A DNA stretch of 64,000 bases from Clostridium_AT radicumherbarum. Its GTDB lineage: Bacteria > Bacillota > Clostridia > Clostridiales > Clostridiaceae. Under the pieces are notes generated by a model. That model made no database searches. It saw only the letters and a list, made by a program, of their open reading frames with translations, and was not told the DNA's origin. The stretch's first letter is position 1. Each line of letters opens with the position of its first letter. The position numbers and the translations under genes are program-made. Positions 24,241 through 33,116 of this stretch are shown piece after piece. The DNA is taken from the NCBI RefSeq assembly GCF_045310525.1, contig NZ_JBJHZY010000001.1, positions 1,798,001-1,862,000 of the forward strand, read 5' to 3'.

Positions 24241-24840
24241 ATGAGTAAAGATTTATTCACAGAATTAAAAGAAAGACGTTCAATTTATGGACTAAGTAAG
24301 GAAGCAGTTGTAAGCGATGAAAGAATAGAAGAAATAGTTAGAGAAGCAGTAAAATATGTACCTTCAGCATTTAATTCTCAAAGTGCAAGAGCAGTAGTTT
24401 TACTAGGCGAAAACCATGATAAACTTTGGAATATCGCTGAAGAAACCTTAAGAAAAATAGTTCCAGCTGATGCGTTTGCATCTACAAAAGAAAAAATGGA
24501 TTCATTCAGAAATGCCTATGGTACAGTGTTATTCTTTGAAGATAATACAGTAATAGAAAAACTTCAAAGTGATTTTGCATTATATAAGGATAACTTCCCA
24601 ATTTGGTCTCTTGAATCTTCAGGAATGGCTCAGTTAGTTGTTTGGTTAGCACTAGAAGCTGAAGGCTTTGGAGCTTCACTGCAGCATTACAATCCATTAA
24701 TTGATGATGAAGTAAAAAAGACTTGGAATATTCCTGAATCCTGGAAGCTGCTTGCACAAATGCCTTTTGGTAAGCCAACTGCAGGTGCTGGAGAGAAACA
24801 ATTTATGTATTCAGAAGAACATGTTAAAATAGTTAAATAA
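24241..24840 (+). CDS. Nitroreductase family protein
   Basis: A 199-residue FMN-dependent enzyme: KERRSIYGLSKEAVVSDERI, the FMN-binding start VPSAFNSQSARAVVL, and a dimer/cofactor region with ALEAEGFGASLQHYNP. It resembles the Frm2/HBN1 branch (fatty-acid or stress linked) more than the classical NfsB. AGGAGG 6 nt before the ATG. It follows the pirin gene in the probable Fur-regulated operon. Confidence 0.9.
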   Translation: MSKDLFTELKERRSIYGLSKEAVVSDERIEEIVREAVKYVPSAFNSQSARAVVLLGENHDKLWNIAEETLRKIVPADAFASTKEKMDSFRNAYGTVLFFEDNTVIEKLQSDFALYKDNFPIWSLESSGMAQLVVWLALEAEGFGASLQHYNPLIDDEVKKTWNIPESWKLLAQMPFGKPTAGAGEKQFMYSEEHVKIVK

Positions 24841-24852
24841 ATTTCATAAGGT

Positions 24853-24890
24853 AATAGAGTCAGTTAATATTTTTTTAACTGACTCTATTT
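24853..24890 (+). terminator. Terminator of the nitroreductase operon
   Basis: AATAGAGTCAGTTAA / TTAACTGACTCTATT, perfect 15-bp arms with a T-rich loop and tail. Confidence 0.9.
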
Positions 24891-24930
24891 ATGTAGGCAC
24901 TTATTACAAATTTCACCTAAGTATATAAAT

Positions 24931-24969
24931 AAAAACCTTTTTCTAAAATTCATTTAGAAAAAGGTTTTT
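24931..24969 (-). terminator. Terminator of the HxlR gene
   Basis: AAAAACCTTTTTCTAAA / TTTAGAAAAAGGTTTTT, perfect 17-bp arms directly after the stop codon of the minus-strand regulator. The right polarity for both strands. Confidence 0.85.
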
Positions 24970-24971
24970 AC

Positions 24972-25280
24972 TTATGTCCATTTTTCAGCCCAGGTCTGAA
25001 TTTCATTCATAGATTTTTCTAAATCCCTGCCTTTATCAGTTAGTTCATATTCTATGCGTACAGGCATTTCAGGATAAACAGTGCGAATAACAATTTCCTG
25101 TTCTTCAAGTTCCTTAAATCTTTCAGTAAGCATACGTGCACTTAAACTAGGGATAATAGACTGTATATCTGAAAATCTTTTAGGTCCATTTAATAGAGAA
25201 CGGATAATAAGTCCTGTCCATTTCTTGCCTAAAAGTGTAAATGCAGCTTCAAATCTTGGACACATATGAAATTTTTCCAT
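24972..25280 (-). CDS. HxlR-family transcriptional regulator
   Basis: A 102-residue winged HTH: CPRFEAAFTLLGKKWTGLII, then RSLLNGPKRFSDIQSIIPSL, SARMLTERFKELEEQ. The cysteine near the N-terminus (Cys7) is the redox sensor in several HxlR proteins. Repeats of TTACTT / AAGTAA in its upstream region suggest self-control. It is convergent with the nitroreductase operon, and may sense the same stress. Confidence 0.92.
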   Translation of the reverse strand: MEKFHMCPRFEAAFTLLGKKWTGLIIRSLLNGPKRFSDIQSIIPSLSARMLTERFKELEEQEIVIRTVYPEMPVRIEYELTDKGRDLEKSMNEIQTWAEKWT

Positions 25281-25324
25281 GAATAATCATCTCCTATAAA
25301 TATATTACCATATTTCTAATATAA

Positions 25325-25383
25325 AAGTAAGTATATTTATTTACTTAAGTTATAAAAAGTAAATAACTTATTATGTAAGTAAA
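25325..25383. promoter_or_regulatory. Candidate HxlR operator array
   Basis: AAGTAA (25325-25330) / TTACTT (25341-25346) and TAAGTTAT (25346-25353) / ATAACTTA (25363-25370), then GTAAGTAAA (25375-25383). Clustered dyads built on TTACTTA lie upstream of the HxlR gene. Confidence 0.45.
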
Positions 25384-25431
25384 TCTTATAGGAGAAGCTG
25401 CTTCTAATATGCAATATAAAATAATTTTAAT

Positions 25432-25458
25432 GCCACCCACATTGAATAGGTGAGTGGC
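25432..25458 (-). terminator. Terminator of sodA
   Basis: GCCACCCAC / GTGAGTGGC with one mismatch, T-rich on the minus-strand side. Confidence 0.6.
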
Positions 25459-25463
25459 TATTA

Positions 25464-26156
25464 TTATTTATATCTCTTGCAAATCTCATCCCAATTTACA
25501 ACATTCCACCAGTTATTAATGTATTCTGTACGTCTATTTTGATATTTTAAATAATAGGCATGCTCCCAAACGTCAAGTCCCATAATTGGCACTATACCTG
25601 CCATAATAGGACTATCCTGATTAGCAGTAGATATTATTCTAAGCTTCCCATTATTATCTTTTATAAGCCATGCCCAGCCGCTTCCGAATCTATCTAATGC
25701 AGCTGTATTAAATTCTTTCTTGAAATTTTCAAAGCTTCCAAAGTTTTTAATGATATCTTCCTTTAATCTTCCTTTAGGCGCTCCATCTTTATTTTTACCC
25801 ATTATTGTCCAAAACAGGCTATGATTATAATGTCCACCGCCGTTATTTCTAACAGTTTCTCTAATATCTGAGGGCAAGCTGTTTAGATGTGTAAGTAAAT
25901 ACTCAAGAGACTTATCCTTTAGTTCAGGATACTTGTTTACAGCTTCATTTAACTTCGCTACGTAAGCTGCATGATGCTTATCATGGTGAAGCTTCATAGT
26001 TTCAGTATCAATATAAGGCTCAAGAGCATCATAGCTGTAGGGCAAGGGCGGCAGCTTAAAAGTACCTTCGCTTTGAGGTTCTGCCTTAATAATATTAAGT
26101 GGCAGCAGTAAAAACATTAAGCTAAAGCAAATAGAAGAAATTAATTTATTTTTCAT
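25464..26156 (-). CDS. sodA: Exported superoxide dismutase, Mn/Fe type
   Basis: A 230-residue protein with an N-terminal signal peptide (LISSICFSLMFLLLPLNIIKA) before the SOD domain (KLPPLPYSYDALEPYID). Metal ligands: LHHDKHHAAYV, HYNHSLFW and DVWEHAYYL. GGGHYN together with the Gln in TANQDSP favours manganese. It converts superoxide to oxygen and hydrogen peroxide. An exported form is less usual than the cytosolic enzyme and would protect the surface during oxygen contact. Confidence 0.93.
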   Translation of the reverse strand: MKNKLISSICFSLMFLLLPLNIIKAEPQSEGTFKLPPLPYSYDALEPYIDTETMKLHHDKHHAAYVAKLNEAVNKYPELKDKSLEYLLTHLNSLPSDIRETVRNNGGGHYNHSLFWTIMGKNKDGAPKGRLKEDIIKNFGSFENFKKEFNTAALDRFGSGWAWLIKDNNGKLRIISTANQDSPIMAGIVPIMGLDVWEHAYYLKYQNRRTEYINNWWNVVNWDEICKRYK

Positions 26157-26310
26157 TACTTCACCTTCCTTTCACATTTTTAGTAGTGCCCAAATAAAGA
26201 AAATTTATAAAACTTACAATACTAAAACATTAAGCAGTTAAATCCAAAGTGAAATAAAATGAATATAAGCTTGAGCCTTGGGAAGGATATAATATTAAAG
26301 GAGTGATATT

Positions 26311-26433
26311 ATGAGCTCAAAAAACAATAAAAATAATGATAATAAAACCTCAAATAAAAAGAAAGCAAATCCTATTACTATGGAAGTAAAAAGCAATGCT
26401 AGGGAGGCTGTTAAAGGGCTTCCCAAAGTATAA
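26311..26433 (+). CDS. Very small hydrophilic protein
   Basis: A 40-residue protein, rich in Lys/Asn (MSSKNNKNNDNKTSNKKK), then ANPITMEVKSNAREAVKGLP. AAAGGAG before the ATG and a perfect 14-bp terminator overlapping the stop make a compact gene. Composition resembles small spore or DNA-associated proteins, but there is no diagnostic motif. Confidence 0.6.
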   Translation: MSSKNNKNNDNKTSNKKKANPITMEVKSNAREAVKGLPKV

Positions 26434-26466
26434 AAGAGCTAAATTAAGCTCTTTTATACTTTTTTA
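26427..26466 (+). terminator. Terminator
   Basis: AGTATAAAAGAGCT / AGCTCTTTTATACT, perfect 14-bp arms, 6-nt loop, then TTTTTATT. Confidence 0.95.
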
Positions 26467-26495
26467 TTAAAATTTAAAATTCTAGCTAGTAATAC

Positions 26496-26663
26496 CTATA
26501 ATTTGCTGTCATAATACTCTATTATTTTGGAGTAGTTACCACCTAATTTTGCCGTAAAATTATCATTATAACCATAGGTGCTGTCTTTTTCCTCTGGTAT
26601 GCTTTCTGCTTCTTCCTGCAAGCTATTATCAGATGATATATTTTCAATTGGCATATTAGTCAT
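26496..26663 (-). CDS. Very small acidic protein
   Basis: A 55-residue protein, MTNMPIENISSDNSLQEEAE ending in KLGGNYSKIIEYYDSKL, with TAGGAGG 7 nt before the ATG. Acidic first half and amphipathic second half. No family recognised. Confidence 0.55.
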   Translation of the reverse strand: MTNMPIENISSDNSLQEEAESIPEEKDSTYGYNDNFTAKLGGNYSKIIEYYDSKL

Positions 26664-26880
26664 AAGTATCGCCTCCTATACTTAGGTTGCGTAACTTTTA
26701 TATATCTATTCATTTTAAGGAAATTAATTTAAAGGTGCTGCTAATAAAATTACATTTTTATTATGATAAATAAAAAAATGATTGAGAGATAAAACTTAAT
26801 TATACTTTCCAGATTTATTGTTATTTTATATTTGTTGGGTTAATATAAAATTATAAGTAAATTATTATTGGAGGAATATT

Positions 26881-27441
26881 ATGGGAAAGATATATACAAA
26901 AACAGGAGATCAAGGATATACAACTAATCTACTTTCTAATAAATATTCAAAGTCAGACATTGAAATGGAAGTACAAGGTAGCATAGACGAGATAAACGCC
27001 TACGTTGGCCTATTAAGAAGCAAGCTGAAGTTAACTTCTTCAAATTATGAAGAGAATACATATTTAAGGCTTGATAATACCTTAAAGTCAGTACAATATC
27101 ACCTATATTTAATAGGAATAGAAATCTCAACAGAGTATACTAAAGTGCATATAAAAGATGAGGAAATATCCTTTCTTGAAAAAGAAATCGATTTTATGTT
27201 TGATAACACTGAACCACTGAAATCTTTCATATATTACTATGGCAGTGAAAATTCAACTACCTGTCATGTTATAAGAACCATAGTTAGAAGAAGTGAAAGA
27301 GTATTTGTAAGAGCCTTAGATAATAAGACCTATCCAAAGAGTTATCAGTATGTAAATCGTCTATCAGACTTTTTTTATGCTTTCAGCAGGTATATAAATT
27401 ATTTAGATGGTGAAAAGGATGAACCAATGGTTCTAAAATAA
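26881..27441 (+). CDS. Corrinoid adenosyltransferase, PduO type
   Basis: A 186-residue ATP:cob(I)alamin adenosyltransferase-like protein. The ATP-binding N-terminus is visible (MGKIYTKTGDQGYTTNLL), with the following DIEMEVQGSIDEINAYVGLL and the C-terminal TIVRRSERVFVRAL. It adds the adenosyl group to reduced corrinoid. No cobalamin riboswitch or B12 gene is seen nearby. Several positions deviate from the classical family, e.g. TTNLL for the usual TxL loop. Confidence 0.88.
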   Translation: MGKIYTKTGDQGYTTNLLSNKYSKSDIEMEVQGSIDEINAYVGLLRSKLKLTSSNYEENTYLRLDNTLKSVQYHLYLIGIEISTEYTKVHIKDEEISFLEKEIDFMFDNTEPLKSFIYYYGSENSTTCHVIRTIVRRSERVFVRALDNKTYPKSYQYVNRLSDFFYAFSRYINYLDGEKDEPMVLK

Positions 27442-27624
27442 AATTAACCTTTAATTGATATATATTTTGAATTGCCACTGGTTTTAAACTTTATTAAACT
27501 ATTAATTTAAATTTTTACTTTAAAAATAGTGACTTTATGAAACTATTATTGTAAAATAAATTTGTAATGAAAGATATGTTTCAATTTTGTCATTATTTAT
27601 TAACAATAAACAGGTGGTGTTCAC

Positions 27625-28635
27625 ATGAATACGATTCAAAATAACAAAAAAAAGGTTGCAGTTATATTTAATGGTGGAACTATTACAATGAAAGTAGATT
27701 CAAGGATCAGCGCAGCAGTGCCTACCTTAACAGGTGAAGAAATTATGGCCATGGTTACTGGAATTGAGGATTATGCTGAAATTGAATCTCTTACTTTTTC
27801 TAATTTGCCTGGACCTCATATGACTCCAGAAATTATGATGGATCTATCAAAGTATATACAAGGATTATTAGATAGAGAAGATATAACAGGAGTTGTCGTT
27901 ACTCATGGTACTGATACTCTTGAAGAAACAGCCTTTTTATTAGATTTAACTATAAACAGCCCAAAGCCCGTAGTTGTGACTGGTTCTATGAGAAACGGTT
28001 CTGAATTGGGCTATGATGGTCCCGCTAACTTAGCAGCTTCCATCTGCACCGTTATTTCTGAGAAATCTAAAAACAGAGGGGTTTTAGTCTGCTTAAACGA
28101 TGAGCTTAATTGTGCCAGCGAAGTCACTAAATCCAATTCAATGAGCTTAGATACTTTTAAAAGTCCAAATTTTGGGCCAATAGGAATTGTTGACAGCAAT
28201 GTGGTTATATTTTATAGAGACAGCCTTATGAAGCAGCACATAATTACAGACAGTGTAGAAAGTAAGGTTGATTTAATAAAATGCGCGGCAGGTATGGATT
28301 CAAGTTACATAGATTTTGCACTTTCAAAAGGGGTAAAGGGACTTGTAATCGAAGCATTGGGAAGAGGGAATATTCCACCATTAATGGTGGATGGAGTAAA
28401 GAAGGCAACAGAAAACGGAGTTCCTGTTATACTAGTTACTAGATGTTATCAAGGAAGAGTACTTGATTCCTATGGTTATCCTGGCGGAGGAAAGACTCTA
28501 AGAAAACTAGGCGTCATTTATGGCGATAACATGCCAGGGCAAAAGGCAAGAATTAAATTAATGCTTGCCTTAAGTAAAACTAAAAATTTAGATGAAATTA
28601 AAAATATATTTGAATCAGGACATTATAGCAATTAA
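27625..28635 (+). CDS. ansA: L-asparaginase
   Basis: A 336-residue enzyme with both catalytic threonine motifs, FNGGTITM near the N-terminus and VVTHGTDTLEETAFLLD. No signal peptide, so it is cytosolic. It hydrolyses asparagine to aspartate and ammonia. Preceded by AGGTGG. It stands alone with its own terminator. Confidence 0.93.
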   Translation: MNTIQNNKKKVAVIFNGGTITMKVDSRISAAVPTLTGEEIMAMVTGIEDYAEIESLTFSNLPGPHMTPEIMMDLSKYIQGLLDREDITGVVVTHGTDTLEETAFLLDLTINSPKPVVVTGSMRNGSELGYDGPANLAASICTVISEKSKNRGVLVCLNDELNCASEVTKSNSMSLDTFKSPNFGPIGIVDSNVVIFYRDSLMKQHIITDSVESKVDLIKCAAGMDSSYIDFALSKGVKGLVIEALGRGNIPPLMVDGVKKATENGVPVILVTRCYQGRVLDSYGYPGGGKTLRKLGVIYGDNMPGQKARIKLMLALSKTKNLDEIKNIFESGHYSN

Positions 28636-28640
28636 CTATT

Positions 28641-28690
28641 AAAAACTATAAAGAGGCGTACTAATAAGTATACCTTTTTATAGTTTTTAG
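28641..28690 (+). terminator. Terminator of the asparaginase gene
   Basis: AAAAACTATAAAGAGG / CCTTTTTATAGTTTTT with small mismatches, followed by T-rich DNA. Confidence 0.85.
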
Positions 28691-28741
28691 AATTTTTACA
28701 TTAACTATTCTATTTATTTTTAGAAAGGTCAGTGAAAAAAT

Positions 28742-29293
28742 ATGAACTGGATTAATACAATAAAAAACTATAATACTTGTAATGAACAGGAAGCAAAAGA
28801 TAAAGAAATAATATTAAAATGTATTGAGGATTCTAAGAATATTTTAACTCGAGAAAACGAAGTTGCGCATATTACAAGCTCTGGCTTTATAATAAATAAA
28901 GCTAAGGATAAGGTATTGATGATATATCACAACATATATAATTCTTGGGCTTGGACAGGCGGACATGCTGATGGTGAAGAAGACTTATTAAAAGTAGCTA
29001 TTAGAGAAGCCCAGGAAGAAACCGGAATTATGAAGGTGGTACCATTAACAGATGAAATTGTATCCTTAGATATTCTAACTGTGGTAGGACACATTAAGAA
29101 GGGTAAATATGTAGCTCCACATCTGCATCTGTCAATTGCATACCTGCTTATAGCTAATGAAGATGAAAGTCTTAAGATTAAACCTGATGAAAACAGCGGA
29201 GTAAAGTGGCTGCCTCTTGACGAAATAGCGCAATATTCAAACGAACCTTATATGGTTAAGGTTTACGAGAAAATTATTAAAAAAATTAAATAG
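28742..29293 (+). CDS. Nudix hydrolase
   Basis: A 183-residue protein with a complete Nudix box, G-x5-E-x7-REAQEETGI, in GGHADGEEDLLKVAIREAQE. Members cleave nucleoside diphosphates linked to another moiety. The N-terminal 45 residues form a short helical extension. The substrate is not predictable. A strong terminator follows directly. Confidence 0.92.
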   Translation: MNWINTIKNYNTCNEQEAKDKEIILKCIEDSKNILTRENEVAHITSSGFIINKAKDKVLMIYHNIYNSWAWTGGHADGEEDLLKVAIREAQEETGIMKVVPLTDEIVSLDILTVVGHIKKGKYVAPHLHLSIAYLLIANEDESLKIKPDENSGVKWLPLDEIAQYSNEPYMVKVYEKIIKKIK

Positions 29294-29294
29294 A

Positions 29295-29332
29295 AAATAG
29301 GTACTATCGCTATTTTGCGATAGTACCTATTA
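29295..29332. terminator. Bidirectional terminator
   Basis: AATAGGTACTATCGC / GCGATAGTACCTATT, perfect 15-bp arms with a 5-nt loop between the convergent Nudix and dipeptidase genes. Confidence 0.9.
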
Positions 29333-29335
29333 TAT

Positions 29336-30331
29336 TTACTTTAATACTTCCTCATAAACTCGCAGAACATTCTTAAAGAAAATCTTTTCAATATCCTCAT
29401 TACTATACCCAGCTTCTTTTAGTGCTTTTTCTAGCTCCGGCATTTTACTTGCGTCGCTTAACTCCAGATCTTGATATATTCCATCAAAATCACTACCAAG
29501 TCCGATGCAGTCAATTCCTGCTAAATTTGAAATATAGCTAATATGCTTAACCATATTACTAATTTTAGACCGCATTCTTTTTCCTGATTCTGGTTCTTCA
29601 AGAAAGTCACCTGCAAAATTTATCCCTAAAACTCCTCCTCGCTTAGCTAGCTTTAAAATCATATCATCAGTCATATTACGTACATTATTCGTTACGCTTC
29701 TTGCATTGGAATGGCTGGCTACAAATGGTTTTGTAGTACAATTAAGCACATCATAAAAGCCTGCATCGCTTAAATGAGAAACATCTATAATCATACCCAG
29801 CCTTTCCATTTCTTTCACAAATTCAAAACCAAAAGGTGTCAAGCCTTCTTTTGTATTAGGAACATGAAAATCTAACTTTTCCCCATCAGACATGTTAATA
29901 TTAGGTGAGCTAATGCCATTTGGATAGTTCCAAGTTAAAGTGACCATTCTTACACCTAAACGATAGAAGGTTCTCAAATTTTCTAGTGATAAGCAGGCTG
30001 TACCACCTTCTTCTATAGTTAATAAAGCAGAAATTTTACCTTCACTTTGGTTTTTAATTATATTTTTATAATTTAAAGCAAGTAAAAGATTATCCTTGTT
30101 TTTTTCTAATTCTCTATAAAAACAATCGATTAAAGCTAAAACTTCATCTAAAGGTTCTTTAGTTTTTTTTAGGTTTACAAACATAGCAAAATTCTGCAGC
30201 AAGTAATCTCCTGTTTTTAGCTTGTTCATATCAACATTAAGATTATTGGATTTTAATTCTATATTATATCCTTTTCTTTGTTCATTTAAAATTTCACTAA
30301 TAGTATCACAATGCATATCCACAACTTTCAT
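29336..30331 (-). CDS. Membrane dipeptidase, peptidase family M19
   Basis: A 331-residue zinc enzyme of the renal dipeptidase family: VVDMHCDT, an acidic bridging ligand in LTIEEGG, IDVSHLSD, VASHSNARSV and GSDFDGI. No signal peptide, so it is likely cytosolic and cleaves dipeptides, possibly D-amino-acid containing ones. Independent transcription unit. Confidence 0.93.
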   Translation of the reverse strand: MKVVDMHCDTISEILNEQRKGYNIELKSNNLNVDMNKLKTGDYLLQNFAMFVNLKKTKEPLDEVLALIDCFYRELEKNKDNLLLALNYKNIIKNQSEGKISALLTIEEGGTACLSLENLRTFYRLGVRMVTLTWNYPNGISSPNINMSDGEKLDFHVPNTKEGLTPFGFEFVKEMERLGMIIDVSHLSDAGFYDVLNCTTKPFVASHSNARSVTNNVRNMTDDMILKLAKRGGVLGINFAGDFLEEPESGKRMRSKISNMVKHISYISNLAGIDCIGLGSDFDGIYQDLELSDASKMPELEKALKEAGYSNEDIEKIFFKNVLRVYEEVLK

Positions 30332-30534
30332 TTAAGTTTCCCCCTTATTAATTTCTCCATTTTAATTAGATAAATCCTTATTTCTATTTAATTAATATAT
30401 TAATAGACTTTATCTAAGTTGTAAATTATATATGCTTTTAATTATCAATTTAAATTAGACTATCTACAAAATAAGGTAGCAAATATTATTTAAGAGAATA
30501 AAATAATAAAAAGCTATAAAAAAGGGGGCATTTT

Positions 30535-31692
30535 ATGAAATTAAATAATCGACTCCAAAACATTTCTGAGTATCACTTTAAAAATTTGGATCTTATAAGG
30601 AAGCAATGCAACGAAAATGGTATAAATGTCACCGATTTAAGCATAGGAGACCCTGATTTACCTGTTAATAAAAAAATAATAGATGGTCTTTTATATGGTT
30701 TAACATTAAATAATTATAACAAGTATCCTCCTTATGAAGGTATTAATGAATTAAAAAAAGAAATTATTAAATATTATAATGAAGTTTATTCAGTGAAACT
30801 TAACCTTGATGAAGTACTAATACTTATAGGTTCAAAAGAAGGTATAAATAATTTAATACCTGCCGTATGTGATTTTGGAAGCTATGCAATTATACCGAAA
30901 CCTTCCTATCCAGTATACGATATATGCTGCAAGCTTTGGGGTGTTCATAATTATAATATTGGGCTTAAAAAGGAAAATTCATATTTGCCTAATATCGGTG
31001 ATCTATCAAAGGAAATCCTAAAAGGCAGTAATTTGTTAATCTTAAACTATCCTAATAATCCTACTGGAGCTACTGCTAATAGTGACTTTTATGAGGAAAT
31101 AAAAGATATCTGCAATAAGAATGACATTGTAATTTGTAATGATGCTGCTTATAATGAAATATTATGTAACTATAATAGACCTCTTAGCTTACTTCAAAAT
31201 AATAAGAATAATTATTGTATTGAAATAGGTAGCTTTTCTAAATCCTATAATATGACGGGCTTTAGAATTGGTTATGCTGTTGGAAATTCAAAAATTATTA
31301 AAGCACTTTCTAAAGTTAAAACAAATGTTGATTCTGGACAATTTAAGCCAATTCAATATGCAGCTTTAGAGGCTATTAAACTTGATAGAAGTTATATAAA
31401 TTCTATAAGAAAAGTGTATATTGAAAGAAGATTTGAAACTGAAAAAGTATTAAAAAAGCTTAATATAAATTTTTTCTCTGCTGAAGGAACCTTTTATATA
31501 TGGTGTGAAACCCCTGAAGGTTATTCTACGAAACAATTTTGTGAAAAACTATTGAGTGAGTATGGTATAATTGTAACCCCAGGGAAGGTTTTTGGAGATG
31601 AAGGAAGTAAGTTTTTTAGAATAGCACTTACTCAGGAAAAAGAAAAAATAGTTTCAGCTTTAAGTGCTGTAAAATTAATAGCAAATAATTAG
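30535..31692 (+). CDS. Class I/II aminotransferase, LL-DAP aminotransferase-like
   Basis: A 385-residue PLP enzyme of fold type I. LSIGDPDLP is near the N-terminus, then NYPNNPTGA, the PLP-lysine motif GSFSKSYNMTGFRIGYAVG, and the C-terminal Arg in FFRIAL. The pattern matches LL-diaminopimelate aminotransferase (DapL)-type and related alanine/aspartate aminotransferases. No lysine genes are adjacent, so specificity is uncertain. AAGGGGG SD. Confidence 0.88.
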   Translation: MKLNNRLQNISEYHFKNLDLIRKQCNENGINVTDLSIGDPDLPVNKKIIDGLLYGLTLNNYNKYPPYEGINELKKEIIKYYNEVYSVKLNLDEVLILIGSKEGINNLIPAVCDFGSYAIIPKPSYPVYDICCKLWGVHNYNIGLKKENSYLPNIGDLSKEILKGSNLLILNYPNNPTGATANSDFYEEIKDICNKNDIVICNDAAYNEILCNYNRPLSLLQNNKNNYCIEIGSFSKSYNMTGFRIGYAVGNSKIIKALSKVKTNVDSGQFKPIQYAALEAIKLDRSYINSIRKVYIERRFETEKVLKKLNINFFSAEGTFYIWCETPEGYSTKQFCEKLLSEYGIIVTPGKVFGDEGSKFFRIALTQEKEKIVSALSAVKLIANN

Positions 31693-31784
31693 CATTAACT
31701 TATGTAAATCATGGATATTGGATTTGTTAAACCATAGGTATATGAATGACAAACTTCAAAAAAAGTTACAATAACAAATTTATC

Positions 31785-31814
31785 TTGCATTTTTTGTAAT
31801 GAATTATGTATAAT
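31785..31814 (+). promoter_or_regulatory. Promoter of the yicC-gmk-coaBC operon
   Basis: TTGCAT (31785-31790), an 18-bp spacer and TATAAT (31809-31814). This gives a leader of about 125 nt before yicC. Confidence 0.6.
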
Positions 31815-31856
31815 TAGGTATGAAGTACAGATATAAAATTTAATTATTTTATTTTA

Positions 31857-31888
31857 AAAAATCAGGAAATTAAAACCTGTTTTTTTAT
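31857..31888 (+). terminator. Terminator-like hairpin in the yicC leader
   Basis: AAAATCAGG / CCTGTTTT with loop AAATTAAAA and seven T. It lies downstream of the predicted promoter and before yicC, so it is either an attenuator or the late terminator of the aminotransferase gene. Confidence 0.5.
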
Positions 31889-31946
31889 AAACAAAAATAA
31901 GTAAATGGATATATCTTGAGTAGATGATTGGAAGGAAGGAAATATT

Positions 31947-32825
31947 ATGGCAAGAAGTATGACTGGCTTTGGACGTGGAACAAAGGATATGGAAGGTAAA
32001 AGCTTTTCTATTGAGATGAAAAGTGTTAACCATAGATACTTAGATATAAACATAAAACTTCCTAGAAACTTAATATCATTAGAGGAACGTATTAGAAAAA
32101 TAGTTTCTCAAAATTTAAACAGAGGTAAGGTTGATATTTTTATTACACAAAATATCTACTCAACAAATGATGTTATTGCAAACTTTAACCAGTCATTAGC
32201 AGACAGCTATGTTAAGTGTTTACAAGAGATAAAAGAAAGGTATAATGTTAGGGATGATATATCAGTTTCTTTGGTGTCAAGATTTCCAGATGTTATTACC
32301 TTAAATCAAAAGGAAGAGGATTTAGAAGCTTCCTGGGATGCTATAAGCTCAGCTTTAAATGACGCCATAAGCAATCTTCTAATAATGCGTGAAAAAGAGG
32401 GGGAAAAGCTTAGGAATGATTTAGAGTCTAGATGTAAGTATATGAAGGAATTAGTGGGTGAAATTTCCAAAAGGGCTCCATTAATAGTAACTTCCTATAA
32501 AGAAAAATTAGAAAAAAGATTAGCAGAATTATTAAATGATGTTAAATTAGACGAGTCTAGGGTCGCTATGGAGGTTGCAATTTTTTCAGATAAATCAAAT
32601 GTAGATGAAGAAATTGTCAGATTGTACAGCCACCTTAATCAGATGATTGAAACCTTATATTTAAAAGAGCCAATAGGAAGAAAACTTGATTTCATTATTC
32701 AGGAGATGAATAGGGAAACAAATACTATAGGTTCAAAGGCAAATGATTTAGAGCTTGTAAATGTAGTACTTAATATGAAAAATGAAATTGAAAAAATAAG
32801 AGAACAGGTTCAAAATATAGAGTAA
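31947..32825 (+). CDS. yicC: YicC family endoribonuclease-like protein
   Basis: A 292-residue protein with the family start (MARSMTGFGRG), FSIEMKSVNHRYLDINIKLP, and the C-terminal DUF1732 part IGRKLDFIIQEMNRETNTIG followed by NDLELVN. YicC proteins are recognised as ribonucleases in E. coli. In clostridia the gene leads the remA-gmk-rpoZ group, as here, 15 nt before remA. Confidence 0.93.
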   Translation: MARSMTGFGRGTKDMEGKSFSIEMKSVNHRYLDINIKLPRNLISLEERIRKIVSQNLNRGKVDIFITQNIYSTNDVIANFNQSLADSYVKCLQEIKERYNVRDDISVSLVSRFPDVITLNQKEEDLEASWDAISSALNDAISNLLIMREKEGEKLRNDLESRCKYMKELVGEISKRAPLIVTSYKEKLEKRLAELLNDVKLDESRVAMEVAIFSDKSNVDEEIVRLYSHLNQMIETLYLKEPIGRKLDFIIQEMNRETNTIGSKANDLELVNVVLNMKNEIEKIREQVQNIE

Positions 32826-32840
32826 CTTAGGAGGATTATA

Positions 32841-33116
32841 ATGGGTATAAAACTTATCAATATTGGATTCGGTAATATTGTGTCTGCTAATAGATTAGTG
32901 GCAATAGTGAGTCCAGAATCTGCGCCAATAAAAAGAATAATTCAGGAAGCTAGAGACAGAGGTATGCTTATTGACGCTACTTATGGTAGAAGGACTAGGG
33001 CTGTTATCATCACAGACAGCGATCATGTAATATTGTCTGCCGTTCAGCCAGAAACTGTAGCACATAGATTATCTTCTAATAAAGATGAAGTCGAAATTGA
33101 CGAGGTTGAGGAATAA
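32841..33116 (+). CDS. remA: Extracellular-matrix regulator RemA (DUF370)
   Basis: A 91-residue DNA-binding protein: MGIKLINIGFGNIVSANRLV, APIKRIIQEARDRG, ATYGRRTRAVIITDS. It is the DUF370/RemA family, known in Bacillus as an activator of matrix genes. Its role in clostridia is less clear. AGGAGG SD. Its stop overlaps gmk by one base. Confidence 0.92.
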   Translation: MGIKLINIGFGNIVSANRLVAIVSPESAPIKRIIQEARDRGMLIDATYGRRTRAVIITDSDHVILSAVQPETVAHRLSSNKDEVEIDEVEE

